NCBI GenBank assembly: GCA_902826615.1 | Contig: CADEFN010000001.1 | Coordinates: 496,001-560,000 of the forward strand | Origin: an uncultured Gemmatimonadota bacterium | GTDB lineage: Bacteria; Gemmatimonadota; Gemmatimonadetes; Gemmatimonadales; Gemmatimonadaceae | Reading direction: 5' to 3' | DNA: 64,000 nucleotides | Shown here: one piece after another, positions 43,443 to 51,304 of the stretch | Layout: every line of letters starts with the position of its first letter | Position numbering within the stretch: the stretch's first letter is position 1 | Notes under the pieces: model-generated | Told to the model about the DNA's origin: nothing | The model's database searches: none | What the model saw: only the letters and a program-made list of their open reading frames with translations | Position numbers and translations under genes: made by a program

Positions 43443-45612
43443 CTACCAGCGCAGGTACTGTATGTACTTCACCACCAGCGCGCCACGAGACGGCCGACGC
43501 CAGGGAATACCGGCGTCGAGCCCGCTCGGCCATAGCGAGTTCCAGACCACGTAGAGGTCGGAGCCGGGGGAACGCGTCCAGCGCGTGCGCAGGTTGAAAG
43601 TGATGCGTTCCGACTCGTTGTCGTACTGGGCGAACCCCGTCACGTTGAGACGCGGCGAAAAGGCGTAGTCGGTGCGGAGTCTCACGGTGCTCGCCGTAAA
43701 ACTCTCGGTGCCACGCTCGATGGCTGATCGCGCGAACTCGGCGCGCAGCAGCACATGTGGCTCCCGTCGCATACTGACGGAGGCGCTGAGTTCGCGGGCT
43801 GTGCCGTCATAGAAATCCCCGGCGCTGAACTCGAGTTCGGGAACCACCGCGCGGCGTCGCGAGCCCTGAAAACTCACCTCGGCACGATTCCAGGCATATC
43901 GCGCGGCGGGAATAGTGGATCCGGGAAAAATCTCAAACGCTGCGGGTGGCACGTCCCAGCGGCGTTGCAGGTTGAACTCGAAGGTGTCGCCGCTCTCGAA
44001 CTGGGCGCCTAACGGGCGCACTTCCAGCGAAGCGTTGTCGAGATCGCCGTTGAGCCGCGTTACCAGGTCCCACGAGCCGAGATTGAAGTCAAAGCGGCGA
44101 ATGCCCCAGCGTCGCGGGCGCGGTGTAATCGCGGCCTGGCCGGAAAAACGGTAGATCCCCGATTGCTGAACGAAGCCGAGGGCTGGCTCGAAGCCTTCGC
44201 CAACGCGATCGAACCGGAACACGATGTCGGCATGATCGTTGGGATAATCGAGCATGATCCGCGAATGGTTGGAGAGGTTGCCCTCCACGTCGCGATTCCA
44301 CGCGGTGTTTCCCAGGACCACAAAGTTCTGGCCCTTTGATGATATAGGGGAAATTGAAGTCGAGGCCACCGGCCCCCGACACTTCACCCGACTTCTCCTG
44401 ACCTGTGAGCATGGCGCCCACGTAACCGCGCCCGAGCACGTCCCGTTTGACGCGGGTCGCAAAGTCGGTGGCGTCTTCGTCGCCCCCCGTGCGGACGAGG
44501 AGGGCGCCCACCTGCTGACGCCCGGCACGTCCCGCGAGCCGCGCCCCTCCGAGAATGGGGATCGGTGTCCCGTCGCCACGCAGCCCGATGCGCCGGCTGT
44601 AGAAGAGCTGCGTTTGACGCAGTCGCCCAAAGTCGAAAATGCCGGCGCTTTCGTTGAAGAACTGACGCGTTTCCGGAAAGAAGATCGGGAAACGTGTGAG
44701 GTTGACGATCTGCCGGTCGACCTCGGCCTGCGCGAAGTCCGTGTTGTAGGTGAGATCGAGGGTGAGGGTGTTGGAGACCGCGAACTTGGCGTCGAGCCCG
44801 ACTTCGCCAGTGAGTGCCTGCGGCGCAGTGACCGAGTCCCGGCCGCTGCCGAGAAAGGTCCGATCGGCGAGCCGTTCGTTGGCGAGGAGGTAGGGTCGCA
44901 CTTCGGCACGTGCGCGATCGGGGAGATCACCAAGTCCCTCCAGGCGACCTTCGCGTTCCAGAAAGCGAATGCCTTCGCCACGACGCCAGGCCTTCCACAA
45001 GGCAAACTCGTTCTTGCGCCTGATGAACCGCTGCATGTTGAGCCCCCAGCTCGTGGCACCGTCGGGATACCGGAGGGTTTGCCAGGGAATGAAGAGCTCC
45101 GCCACCCAGCCCTCGGCGGTAATACGGGCCCGGGCATCCCAGATGCCGTCCCACTCATTGTTCTGCTGCTCGAACGTCAGGATCTCGGCGTCTTGCAGAG
45201 CGCCATTAGGGTTGACCGAGAAGAGAAATCCCGAGCGACGGTCACTCTGCGAATCGAGGGCGAGCGTGAAGGAGTCGTCGGTGTTGAGGTCGGCATCACG
45301 TCGGAGCTGGGCATGCCGGATGCCCGAGGGGTCGCGATCGTAGGCCCACACCCCGACCCAGAAGCCGGCGTCGGTGGCGAGGAAGCGGACGACGGTTCGC
45401 TCGGAACCGGGCTCGCCCTGCACGGGATCACGCTGCGTGAACTCCCACACACTGTCGGCGCGGCTCCAGGCGGGTTCGTTCAGCTGGCCGTCGAGCACCA
45501 GGCTGGTCCCGGCCGGCACCCGTGTCACGTGTGGGGCGGGAGACTCCTGGGCCGCCACAGAAGACGCCGCCATGACGGTCATCACGCACAGCTGAACGTT
45601 CCGGGAGATCAT
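43443..45612 (-). pseudogene. DUF5916 outer-membrane protein gene with one-base frameshift
   Basis: Two overlapping frames together make one DUF5916 protein of about 720 residues. Frame A (from ATG 45612) has the signal, the CBM9-like module (SLVLDGQLNEPAWSRADSVW, FLFSVNPNGALQDAE, GWVAELFIPWQTLRY) and the barrel start (FFPETRQFFNESAGIFDFG). It leaves the family pattern after GGLDFNFP. Frame B resumes with SKGQNFVVLGNTAWNRD and runs to the aromatic C-terminus (VVKYIQYLRW) at 43443. Deleting one C from the CCCC run (GGGG at 44347-44350 on the plus strand) joins the frames as FNFPISSKGQNF. It may be a sequencing error, a real mutation, or a slippery tract. Its ATG overlaps the chrA stop (ATGA). 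Confidence 0.85.
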
Positions 45613-46805
45613 GCCATGAAGTGTAGGAGCAACCCGGCGGTCCCGGCGGCGAGGACGATTCCGGCGACAGCAAACTTTGACCGCCAGCGGAATGCCAGAA
45701 GCAGAGCGAGCGCGAAGATAGCGATGGGGAGAGGCGATGTGAGCGCTGCACGTGCGAGCCCGATGGCCGTGACCGCGATCAGCCCGACCACACCCGCCGT
45801 CACGCCGTCGAGAAAAGCGTGTGCCGGCCGATATTCCACCAGTCGCTCGACATACTCATGCCCGATGAGTGTGAAGGCAAAGGCCGGCAGAAAGACCCCG
45901 GCCGTCATGGCAATTGCGCCAGCAAACCCCGCTCCCAGAAATCCGACGAAGGTGGCAATGATCACCGCGGGGGCGGGGAGGATTCCGCCGAGTGCCAGCC
46001 CGTCGAGGAACTGCGCATTGGTGAGCCATGCGCCGCGCACCACCGCATCCTGCTGCAAAAACGAGATCACCGTATAGGCGCCACCAAAGGTGAGGAGCCC
46101 GCTGCGCAATCCATAGAAGAGGAGGAGCGTCGGCGTCGGGAGGAGGTGAGCGGCCGTTTGCAGTGCGGTCGGCAGCAGAGGAAGGAGGCCGAGGTGCGCG
46201 ACTCCCGCTCCGTCACGCCGAAAGGCGATGTGGGCGATGCCGGCGAGTGGGAGCGTCACGAAGAAGCTCACCCCACTGAGTGTGGCAGCCGCCACTGCCA
46301 GGGCAATGCCCGAGAGCGCAGGGCTTGTCAGCGCGTGAGAGCCGATGCGGTGAACGGCTCGGACAATGATCGCCACCACGGCGGGCTGGCACCCGGCGAG
46401 GAGGGCACCAAACCAGGCATTGCTCCCACCCATGACGACATATGTCCACGACAGCGCCAGCATCAGGACAAAGCCCGGCAGCATGAAACCAAGCCCGGCC
46501 AGCGCTCCGCCCAGCCGGCCCCCTGCAACCATGCCGAAGTAGACACAGAGTTCGTGGGCCTCCGGGCCGGGCAGGGCCTGGTACACGGCCAGCACCCGAT
46601 TGAAGCGTTCGGGCGGGATCCAGCGTTCGCGGTCCACCAGCTCCTCGCGAATCATCGCGATCTGTGCCACCGGCCCGCCCCATGCCAGCAGGCCAAACCT
46701 CAAAAAGCGGCCGAAAATTCGGCCGGGCGATTCACGAGGCGATTGCACGCTGGAGTTTGTGACGCGAGGAAAGGTGTCAGGGTCTTCCCGCCTACCGGGG
46801 GTCAT
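45609..46805 (-). CDS. chrA: Chromate transporter ChrA
   Basis: 398 residues, long-chain CHR form with two homologous halves. Half 1 has the CHR signature FGLLAWGGPVAQIAMIREEL and ALPGPEAHELCVYFGMVAGG; half 2 has RSGLLTFGGAYTVISFLQQD and GLALGGILPAPAVIIATFVG. Ten or so membrane helices are visible. It expels chromate, using proton motive force or sulfate antiport in known members. The following DUF5916 gene starts within its stop codon (ATGA), an unexpected partner. The upstream region on the other strand holds the candidate structured RNA. Confidence 0.92.
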   Translation of the reverse strand: MTPGRREDPDTFPRVTNSSVQSPRESPGRIFGRFLRFGLLAWGGPVAQIAMIREELVDRERWIPPERFNRVLAVYQALPGPEAHELCVYFGMVAGGRLGGALAGLGFMLPGFVLMLALSWTYVVMGGSNAWFGALLAGCQPAVVAIIVRAVHRIGSHALTSPALSGIALAVAAATLSGVSFFVTLPLAGIAHIAFRRDGAGVAHLGLLPLLPTALQTAAHLLPTPTLLLFYGLRSGLLTFGGAYTVISFLQQDAVVRGAWLTNAQFLDGLALGGILPAPAVIIATFVGFLGAGFAGAIAMTAGVFLPAFAFTLIGHEYVERLVEYRPAHAFLDGVTAGVVGLIAVTAIGLARAALTSPLPIAIFALALLLAFRWRSKFAVAGIVLAAGTAGLLLHFMA

Positions 46806-46866
46806 CCCCGGACGACTGTCCCGAACCGCAACGTATGAATCTCACTCTCAATCCCCCGTGTGGTCA

Positions 46867-47029
46867 GGTCGCTGGCGACGTGCTGTCGCCGCGGACCTCG
46901 AGCGCGGCAAGCGCCCCCACTGGGAGGGGGGCGGTATTCCACGAGTGCGTGACATAGCGGCCCCGTAGGTCCACCATGTGTGGTCCGGCGCGCCCCGTCA
47001 CGAGCTCTCGTGACGGGGCGTCTGCTTTT
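46867..47029 (+). ncRNA. Candidate structured leader RNA or small RNA
   Basis: Consecutive stems can be drawn: 46867-46897 (GGTCGC-T-GGCGAC, loop GTGCT, GTCGCC-GCG-GACC), 46912-46933 (CGCCCCC/GGGGGCG), and a final 14-bp terminator at 46991-47020 followed by a T-rich tract. No family was recognised. A 40-codon open frame (46835-46957) overlaps it but has no SD. The position just before the ATG at 47055 suggests an attenuator or riboswitch-like leader; an independent small RNA is the alternative. The 5' end is unknown. Confidence 0.35.
46991..47029 (+). terminator. Intrinsic terminator with no protein gene upstream on its strand
   Basis: A perfect 14-bp inverted repeat (CGCCCCGTCACGAG, 2-nt loop, CTCGTGACGGGGCG) followed by TCTGCTTTT. 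The T tract is on the plus strand only. The nearest plus-strand gene upstream ends at 43402, so it must end an unannotated transcript. Confidence 0.75.
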
Positions 47030-47054
47030 CCCGGCAACCGGAACCGATGTGGTG

Positions 47055-47360
47055 ATGACGATGATGACATTTCTGAAACGCGTCGCGCGCGAGCCGACCC
47101 GCTCCTGGTCCGCGGACGAGGAGTTTGTGGTGGTGTTTGGCGAGTTCGGATCGGTGCGGGTCTCGCGTGCAGTCGGGGCCTGGATCGCCGAGCGTACCGC
47201 GCGGCGTCTGCAGCCACGCTGGCTGGAGTTTGTCGACGCGGCCGGACGGCTCATCCGTGTCCAGACAAAACAGGTGCAGGGTGTGGTGGACTCTACACCT
47301 CGGCAGCGTGAGCGTATCCGGGCGCTCAACAAGGCCCTGGAGGAGGAGGACGAGTGGTGA
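47055..47360 (+). CDS. Small protein of unknown function
   Basis: 101 residues if ATG 47055 is used (ATGs at 47061 and 47064 are alternatives; no clear SD). No family recognised. EEFVVVFGEFGSVRVSRAV followed by GAWIAERTAR and LEFVDAAGRLIRVQTKQVQG suggest a small alpha/beta domain with a beta-hairpin; the C-terminus is a charged helix (RQRERIRALNKALEEEDEW). Coding character is supported by its regular composition. A strong terminator lies 35 nt upstream, so expression may depend on read-through or on a promoter in that short gap. Confidence 0.55.
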   Translation: MTMMTFLKRVAREPTRSWSADEEFVVVFGEFGSVRVSRAVGAWIAERTARRLQPRWLEFVDAAGRLIRVQTKQVQGVVDSTPRQRERIRALNKALEEEDEW

Positions 47361-47468
47361 GCAGGAGATGGCGTACAGTGGAGCCCGGCAAGTCAGGACG
47401 TCCGGCACTCCGTCGCGATGTGATCTCCTGTCTTGCCCTCGTGCTTCTGTTGCACGACTATTGGTCGC

Positions 47469-48149
47469 ATGAGGGACTACGCCCGCCACGGAGTCATCAC
47501 GCCACCCGCGTCATCCACGGTGGATGGTTCGCATGAGCCTGGCCTCGCGCACCTCATCCCGGCACCGGTTGAGGCCTACCATCGCAACGAAATCGCCAAC
47601 GGCTTGCGCCGTCTGTGCTCTGCAAGCGAGCTGTACTGGAACTCGATGTCCGGGGAGGAATTCGTCGCCCCGTTAGGCTCGGCCTGGTCGCCGGCGGAAC
47701 ATGTGCGGCATCTCACCAAGTCCGTCCGGGCGGTGTCGCGTGCCATGTCACTGCCCAAACCACTGCTGCGCCTGCTGTTCTGGGGACGCCGACGCGGCGT
47801 GTCGCGCCGCTCCGAGCTGCTGATCGAGCAGTATCATGCCGCCCTGCGGGCTGGTGGGCAGGCGGGGCGCTTTACGCCATCACGGCATCTCGTCCCGGGC
47901 AGCCCCGACGACTACCGTCGTGAGATTGTGGGTGCGCATCGCGCCACGATCGATCTCCTGGCACGGGAAGTCATGATGTGGACACGGCGTCAGGTGGACG
48001 GGATTCTCCTGCCCCATCCGCTGCTGGGGAAACTCACCGTGCGCGAGATGCTGCTCTTCACCTTGTACCACAACCTGCATCATGTGCAGGTCGTGGCTCG
48101 GCGGCGTGGGGAGTACTTCACCGACAGCACGCCGCTCAGCGGCGGCTGA
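47469..48149 (+). CDS. DinB-fold protein
   Basis: 226 residues. The DinB bundle is shown by SAWSPAEHVRHLTKSVRAVS (first His), a Trp/Arg-rich insert (LLFWGRRRGVSRRSELLI), and REMLLFTLYHNLHHVQVVAR with the paired His. The first 35 residues have no counterpart in the fold and the true start may be further in. There is no signal peptide. It is the fourth DinB-type protein in the window. PLGSAW contains a GTTAGGC heptamer in the Leu-Gly frame. Confidence 0.82.
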   Translation: MRDYARHGVITPPASSTVDGSHEPGLAHLIPAPVEAYHRNEIANGLRRLCSASELYWNSMSGEEFVAPLGSAWSPAEHVRHLTKSVRAVSRAMSLPKPLLRLLFWGRRRGVSRRSELLIEQYHAALRAGGQAGRFTPSRHLVPGSPDDYRREIVGAHRATIDLLAREVMMWTRRQVDGILLPHPLLGKLTVREMLLFTLYHNLHHVQVVARRRGEYFTDSTPLSGG

Positions 48150-48317
48150 CACCTCCGATTGGCGCCCCACCAGGGATGGCAGCGCCGACGGTAGCTGCGT
48201 CATCGGCCCACACCTGCACTCTACGGTTGTGCTGTGACTCGCAGCGACTGCAGATTGAAGCGACAAACGACCTCCTCCCGCTGGGAGGGCGTGTCTGCTT
48301 CTCCTGGAGGGCTCCCA

Positions 48318-49271
48318 ATGTCTCGGTTGCCGTACTGCTTCTCAGTCATCGCGCTACTTGGCTCTCTCACCTCGTGCGCCGTTGGACCGGACAGTGATCG
48401 TTTGGTGGCCCCAGCTGAGGCGCTCCCGGCGGTTGGTGCAGCTGGCACCTTGCTCTCGAACGTCATCGTCTACAGCAAGGGAGTTGTGGGCGGCTACGAG
48501 CTCGCCACCACGAATCCAGCTGGGACGCAGGGGCAGTTCCTTACCACGGACGTTTGGGGTCGAGCGCTACTGGACGTGTCGCCGGACGGACGACTGGTGT
48601 CATGGGTCTACACGGGCCACCCGTTCAAGACCATTTCGGTGTCGGCGCCTGATGGAAGCAACGCGCGCATGCTCCCCGCGAACACCTTTGGCTTTGAGCC
48701 CGCGCTCTTTTCCCCGGATGGGAAGGAGCTGCTGTATGTCGGCCACGTCCTGACGCCTCGTGGCGCCGAGTGGCGCCTTTTTCGTCTGGATCTCGCCACC
48801 TGGGTGTCGCGCCAGCTGATCCCCGAGACGGGACAGGTCGACGATCAGCGGGCCGCCGACTGGTCTCCCGATGGTCGCGAAGTCGTGTTCCACGGACTCA
48901 AGGGACTCGAGCGCGTGCGAATCGATGGGACTGGACGAACCCCCATTCCGACTCAAGGGCACACCTGCTGGGAAACACGCTGGTCGCCTAACGGGTTGCG
49001 CATCGCCTGTCTTGCCATCGACCCCTCAACCCACATCTCCACCATCATCACATTTTCGCCCACGGGGCGTGAGCTGTTTGAGGTTATCTCGGGTCAGGTG
49101 GGCGGGATCGAATGGTCGCCGAACGGGCGAGCCCTTGTGTTCAGCATGGATGTTTCTGGATACTCGCAGATCTTCAGGATCCAGGCCAACGGACGCGAGT
49201 TGAAGCAGATCACCAGCGGCTTCTCGAACAACTCCGGACCGGTCTGGGCCCCTGTGCTCATTGTGCCCTGA
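48318..49271 (+). CDS. TolB-like (PD40) beta-propeller lipoprotein
   Basis: 317 residues from ATG 48318 with SD GGAGGG upstream. Lipoprotein signal ends LGSLTSC-A. Repeated PD40/WD40-like blades: LLDVSPDGRLVSWVY, PALFSPDGKELLYVG, AADWSPDGREVVFHG, ETRWSPNGLRIACLA, GIEWSPNGRALVFSM, plus NSGPVWAP at the end, giving a six-bladed propeller as in TolB. It lacks the TolB N-terminal domain, so it is not TolB itself. It probably mediates binding in the periplasm. A CCTCCC-GCT-GGGAGG hairpin at 48274-48288 lies in the leader. Confidence 0.85.
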   Translation: MSRLPYCFSVIALLGSLTSCAVGPDSDRLVAPAEALPAVGAAGTLLSNVIVYSKGVVGGYELATTNPAGTQGQFLTTDVWGRALLDVSPDGRLVSWVYTGHPFKTISVSAPDGSNARMLPANTFGFEPALFSPDGKELLYVGHVLTPRGAEWRLFRLDLATWVSRQLIPETGQVDDQRAADWSPDGREVVFHGLKGLERVRIDGTGRTPIPTQGHTCWETRWSPNGLRIACLAIDPSTHISTIITFSPTGRELFEVISGQVGGIEWSPNGRALVFSMDVSGYSQIFRIQANGRELKQITSGFSNNSGPVWAPVLIVP

Positions 49272-49359
49272 GAGTTCTGATACCGCACTGAACTCGGCGC
49301 CGTACAATGGAGGGGCGAATCGTGGCGTTCATTCCATCGTGGCCGCGCGACAACGCGGG

Positions 49360-51153
49360 CTAGAACTGCTCCTTCGGGAAATCGAGAATCGCGCCCGACC
49401 CCGCCGAAATGGACGCAAACAACGAGTGGGTCATCGGCATCATCCGCTCGAAGTAGAAGCGCGCTGTCGCCAGTTTAGTGTCGTAGAACGAGGCATCGAG
49501 TGACCCTCCGCTGGCCTTCTTCTCCAGCGCCACCCGGCAGGTGCGCAGCCACATGTGCCCGAGCGCCACATAGCCAAAGAGCCGCAGATACTCACTCGCC
49601 GCACCCCCGGCTTCGTCGCCGTTGGCCATCCCGCGTTGCATGATCAGCATCGTGGCATCCTGCAGCTGTTTGGCCGCGCCACCCACTGTGGTCGCAAAGG
49701 CGGAGAGCTGCGGTACCTGTCCCGACGCGGCCAGCTCCTCGGCGACAAGGGCCGCGTAGCGCTTGAGCAGGCGGCCGCCTCCCTCGGGGAGTTTGCGCCC
49801 CACGAGATCGAGCGCCTGGATATGGTTGGTGCCTTCGTAGATCTGCCCGATCCGGGCGTCGCGGACAAACTGCTCCATCCCGTACTCGCGGATGTACCCG
49901 TGTCCGCCCAGCGTTTGCAGCCCGATGTTGGTGCTCTCGAAGGCGAGGTCGGTGAAGAAGGCCTTGATGACCGGTGTGAGCAACGCCACGAGGTCAGCGG
50001 CGGCTTCCCGGGTCGGGGCGTCGGGGGCTCGGAATTCGTCGTCGATGTGGAGACCGCAAAACACCGACAAGGCCCGAGCGCCTTCGGTGAAGGCGCGCAT
50101 GAACAACAATCCGCGCCGGATGTCGGCGTGATGGATGATCTGGTCAGCCGGACCATCGGGATTCTTTACGCCCGAGAGTGAGCGCCCCTGCACGCGATCG
50201 CGTGCGTAGGCCACCGCACTGTGGTAGCTGGCGTCGGCGAGGCCGAGTCCCTGCAGTCCCACGCCAAGACGGGCGCCATTCATCATGGTAAACATGGCGC
50301 GCAGTCCCTTGTGTGCCTCACCCACCAGCCAGCCCTTGGCGTTGTCGAAGTTGATGACACAGGTGGCCGACCCCTTGATCCCCATCTTGTGCTCGATCGA
50401 CCCGCAGGTCACGCCATTCCGCGTACCTAACGAGCCATCGGGGTTCACCAGGAACTTGGGCACCAGGAACATGGAGATGCCCCGTGATCCGGCAGGCGCA
50501 TCGGGAAGTTTGGCAAGGACCAGGTGGATGATGTTGTCCGTGAGGTCGTGTTCGCCGGCCGTGATGAAGATCTTGGTGCCCGACACGCTGGCACTGCCAT
50601 CGTCCATCGGCTCCGCGCGGGTACGGATCATCCCCAGATCGGTGCCGGCATGGGCCTCGGTGAGACACATCGTTGCCGTCCATTCACCCGAGGCGAGTTT
50701 CGGCATGTACTTCGTCTTGAGCTCCTCGCTCCCATGCAGATGGATGGTCTCGAATGCACCCTGCGTCAGTCCGGGGTACATCGCGAGGGAGAGATTGGAG
50801 CCGCAGACCATTTCGTCCACGACATAGCGGAGCAACGCAGGAAGACCCTGCCCGCCGTACGCGGGATCGCCTGCCAGACCGATCCAGCCTCCCCCGGCGT
50901 ACGCCTTGTAGGCTTCCTTGAAACCCTTTGGTGTGCGCACGACACCGTTTTCCCAGGTGCATCCCTCGGCGTCACCGCTCATGTTGAGCGGAAAGAGGAG
51001 GTCCTCGCAGAGCTTGCCAGCCTCCTCGGCGACACTGGCCAGAAGATCGGGAGTGACTTCCTCGTACCCGGCATATGCCGACAGGCGCGAAGTGTCGAAG
51101 AGCTCCGTGAGCAGGAACCGGTAGTCGGTAATGGGTGCGCGGTACGTCGGCAC
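49360..51153 (-). CDS. Acyl-CoA dehydrogenase, FadE-type with C-terminal domain
   Basis: 597 residues from GTG 51153 (VPTYRAPITDYRFLLTELFD), the standard family start; the open frame upstream crosses the divergent gene's promoter. Conserved parts: GWIGLAGDPAYGGQGLP, TATMCLTEAHAGTDLGMIRT (FAD contact), VSGTKIFITAGEHD, GSIEHKMGIKGSATCVINFD, GLQTLGGHGYIREYGMEQFV, and QIYEGTNHIQALDLVGRKL with the catalytic Glu. It belongs to the 600-residue class with an extra C-terminal helical domain, close to DmdC-type and long-chain FadE enzymes. It carries out the first oxidation step of beta-oxidation in the cytoplasm; chain length is not determinable. Confidence 0.92.
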   Translation of the reverse strand: MPTYRAPITDYRFLLTELFDTSRLSAYAGYEEVTPDLLASVAEEAGKLCEDLLFPLNMSGDAEGCTWENGVVRTPKGFKEAYKAYAGGGWIGLAGDPAYGGQGLPALLRYVVDEMVCGSNLSLAMYPGLTQGAFETIHLHGSEELKTKYMPKLASGEWTATMCLTEAHAGTDLGMIRTRAEPMDDGSASVSGTKIFITAGEHDLTDNIIHLVLAKLPDAPAGSRGISMFLVPKFLVNPDGSLGTRNGVTCGSIEHKMGIKGSATCVINFDNAKGWLVGEAHKGLRAMFTMMNGARLGVGLQGLGLADASYHSAVAYARDRVQGRSLSGVKNPDGPADQIIHHADIRRGLLFMRAFTEGARALSVFCGLHIDDEFRAPDAPTREAAADLVALLTPVIKAFFTDLAFESTNIGLQTLGGHGYIREYGMEQFVRDARIGQIYEGTNHIQALDLVGRKLPEGGGRLLKRYAALVAEELAASGQVPQLSAFATTVGGAAKQLQDATMLIMQRGMANGDEAGGAASEYLRLFGYVALGHMWLRTCRVALEKKASGGSLDASFYDTKLATARFYFERMMPMTHSLFASISAGSGAILDFPKEQF

Positions 51154-51304
51154 AAGCGAGTCCGGTGTAGGGTGAGCGGCGGCTGACAGGTAATACCAGA
51201 AACAGAACAGAAGTTCATCGGCGCGACACCAGCGCCCGATAAGACCAAAGCTACTATTCCAGGGAATGATCGGCGTCGGTGGATTGTATGACAGAGGGAA
51301 ACAG

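Noticed and set aside
43443-45158. The second DUF5916 frame as an independent 571-codon gene
   Set aside because: Its first 300 codons are out of phase with the family and unstructured; only the part after the frameshift is coding.
44254-46077. A 607-codon open frame on the plus strand
   Set aside because: It is antisense to the DUF5916 gene and chrA, has composition typical of the complementary strand of GC-rich genes, and shows no domain motif.
46862-46870. GGTCAGGTC, similar to the core of bacterial SRP RNA
   Set aside because: The following bases (GCTGGCGACG) do not match the conserved CGGAAGGAAGCAGCC segment, and the folding differs.
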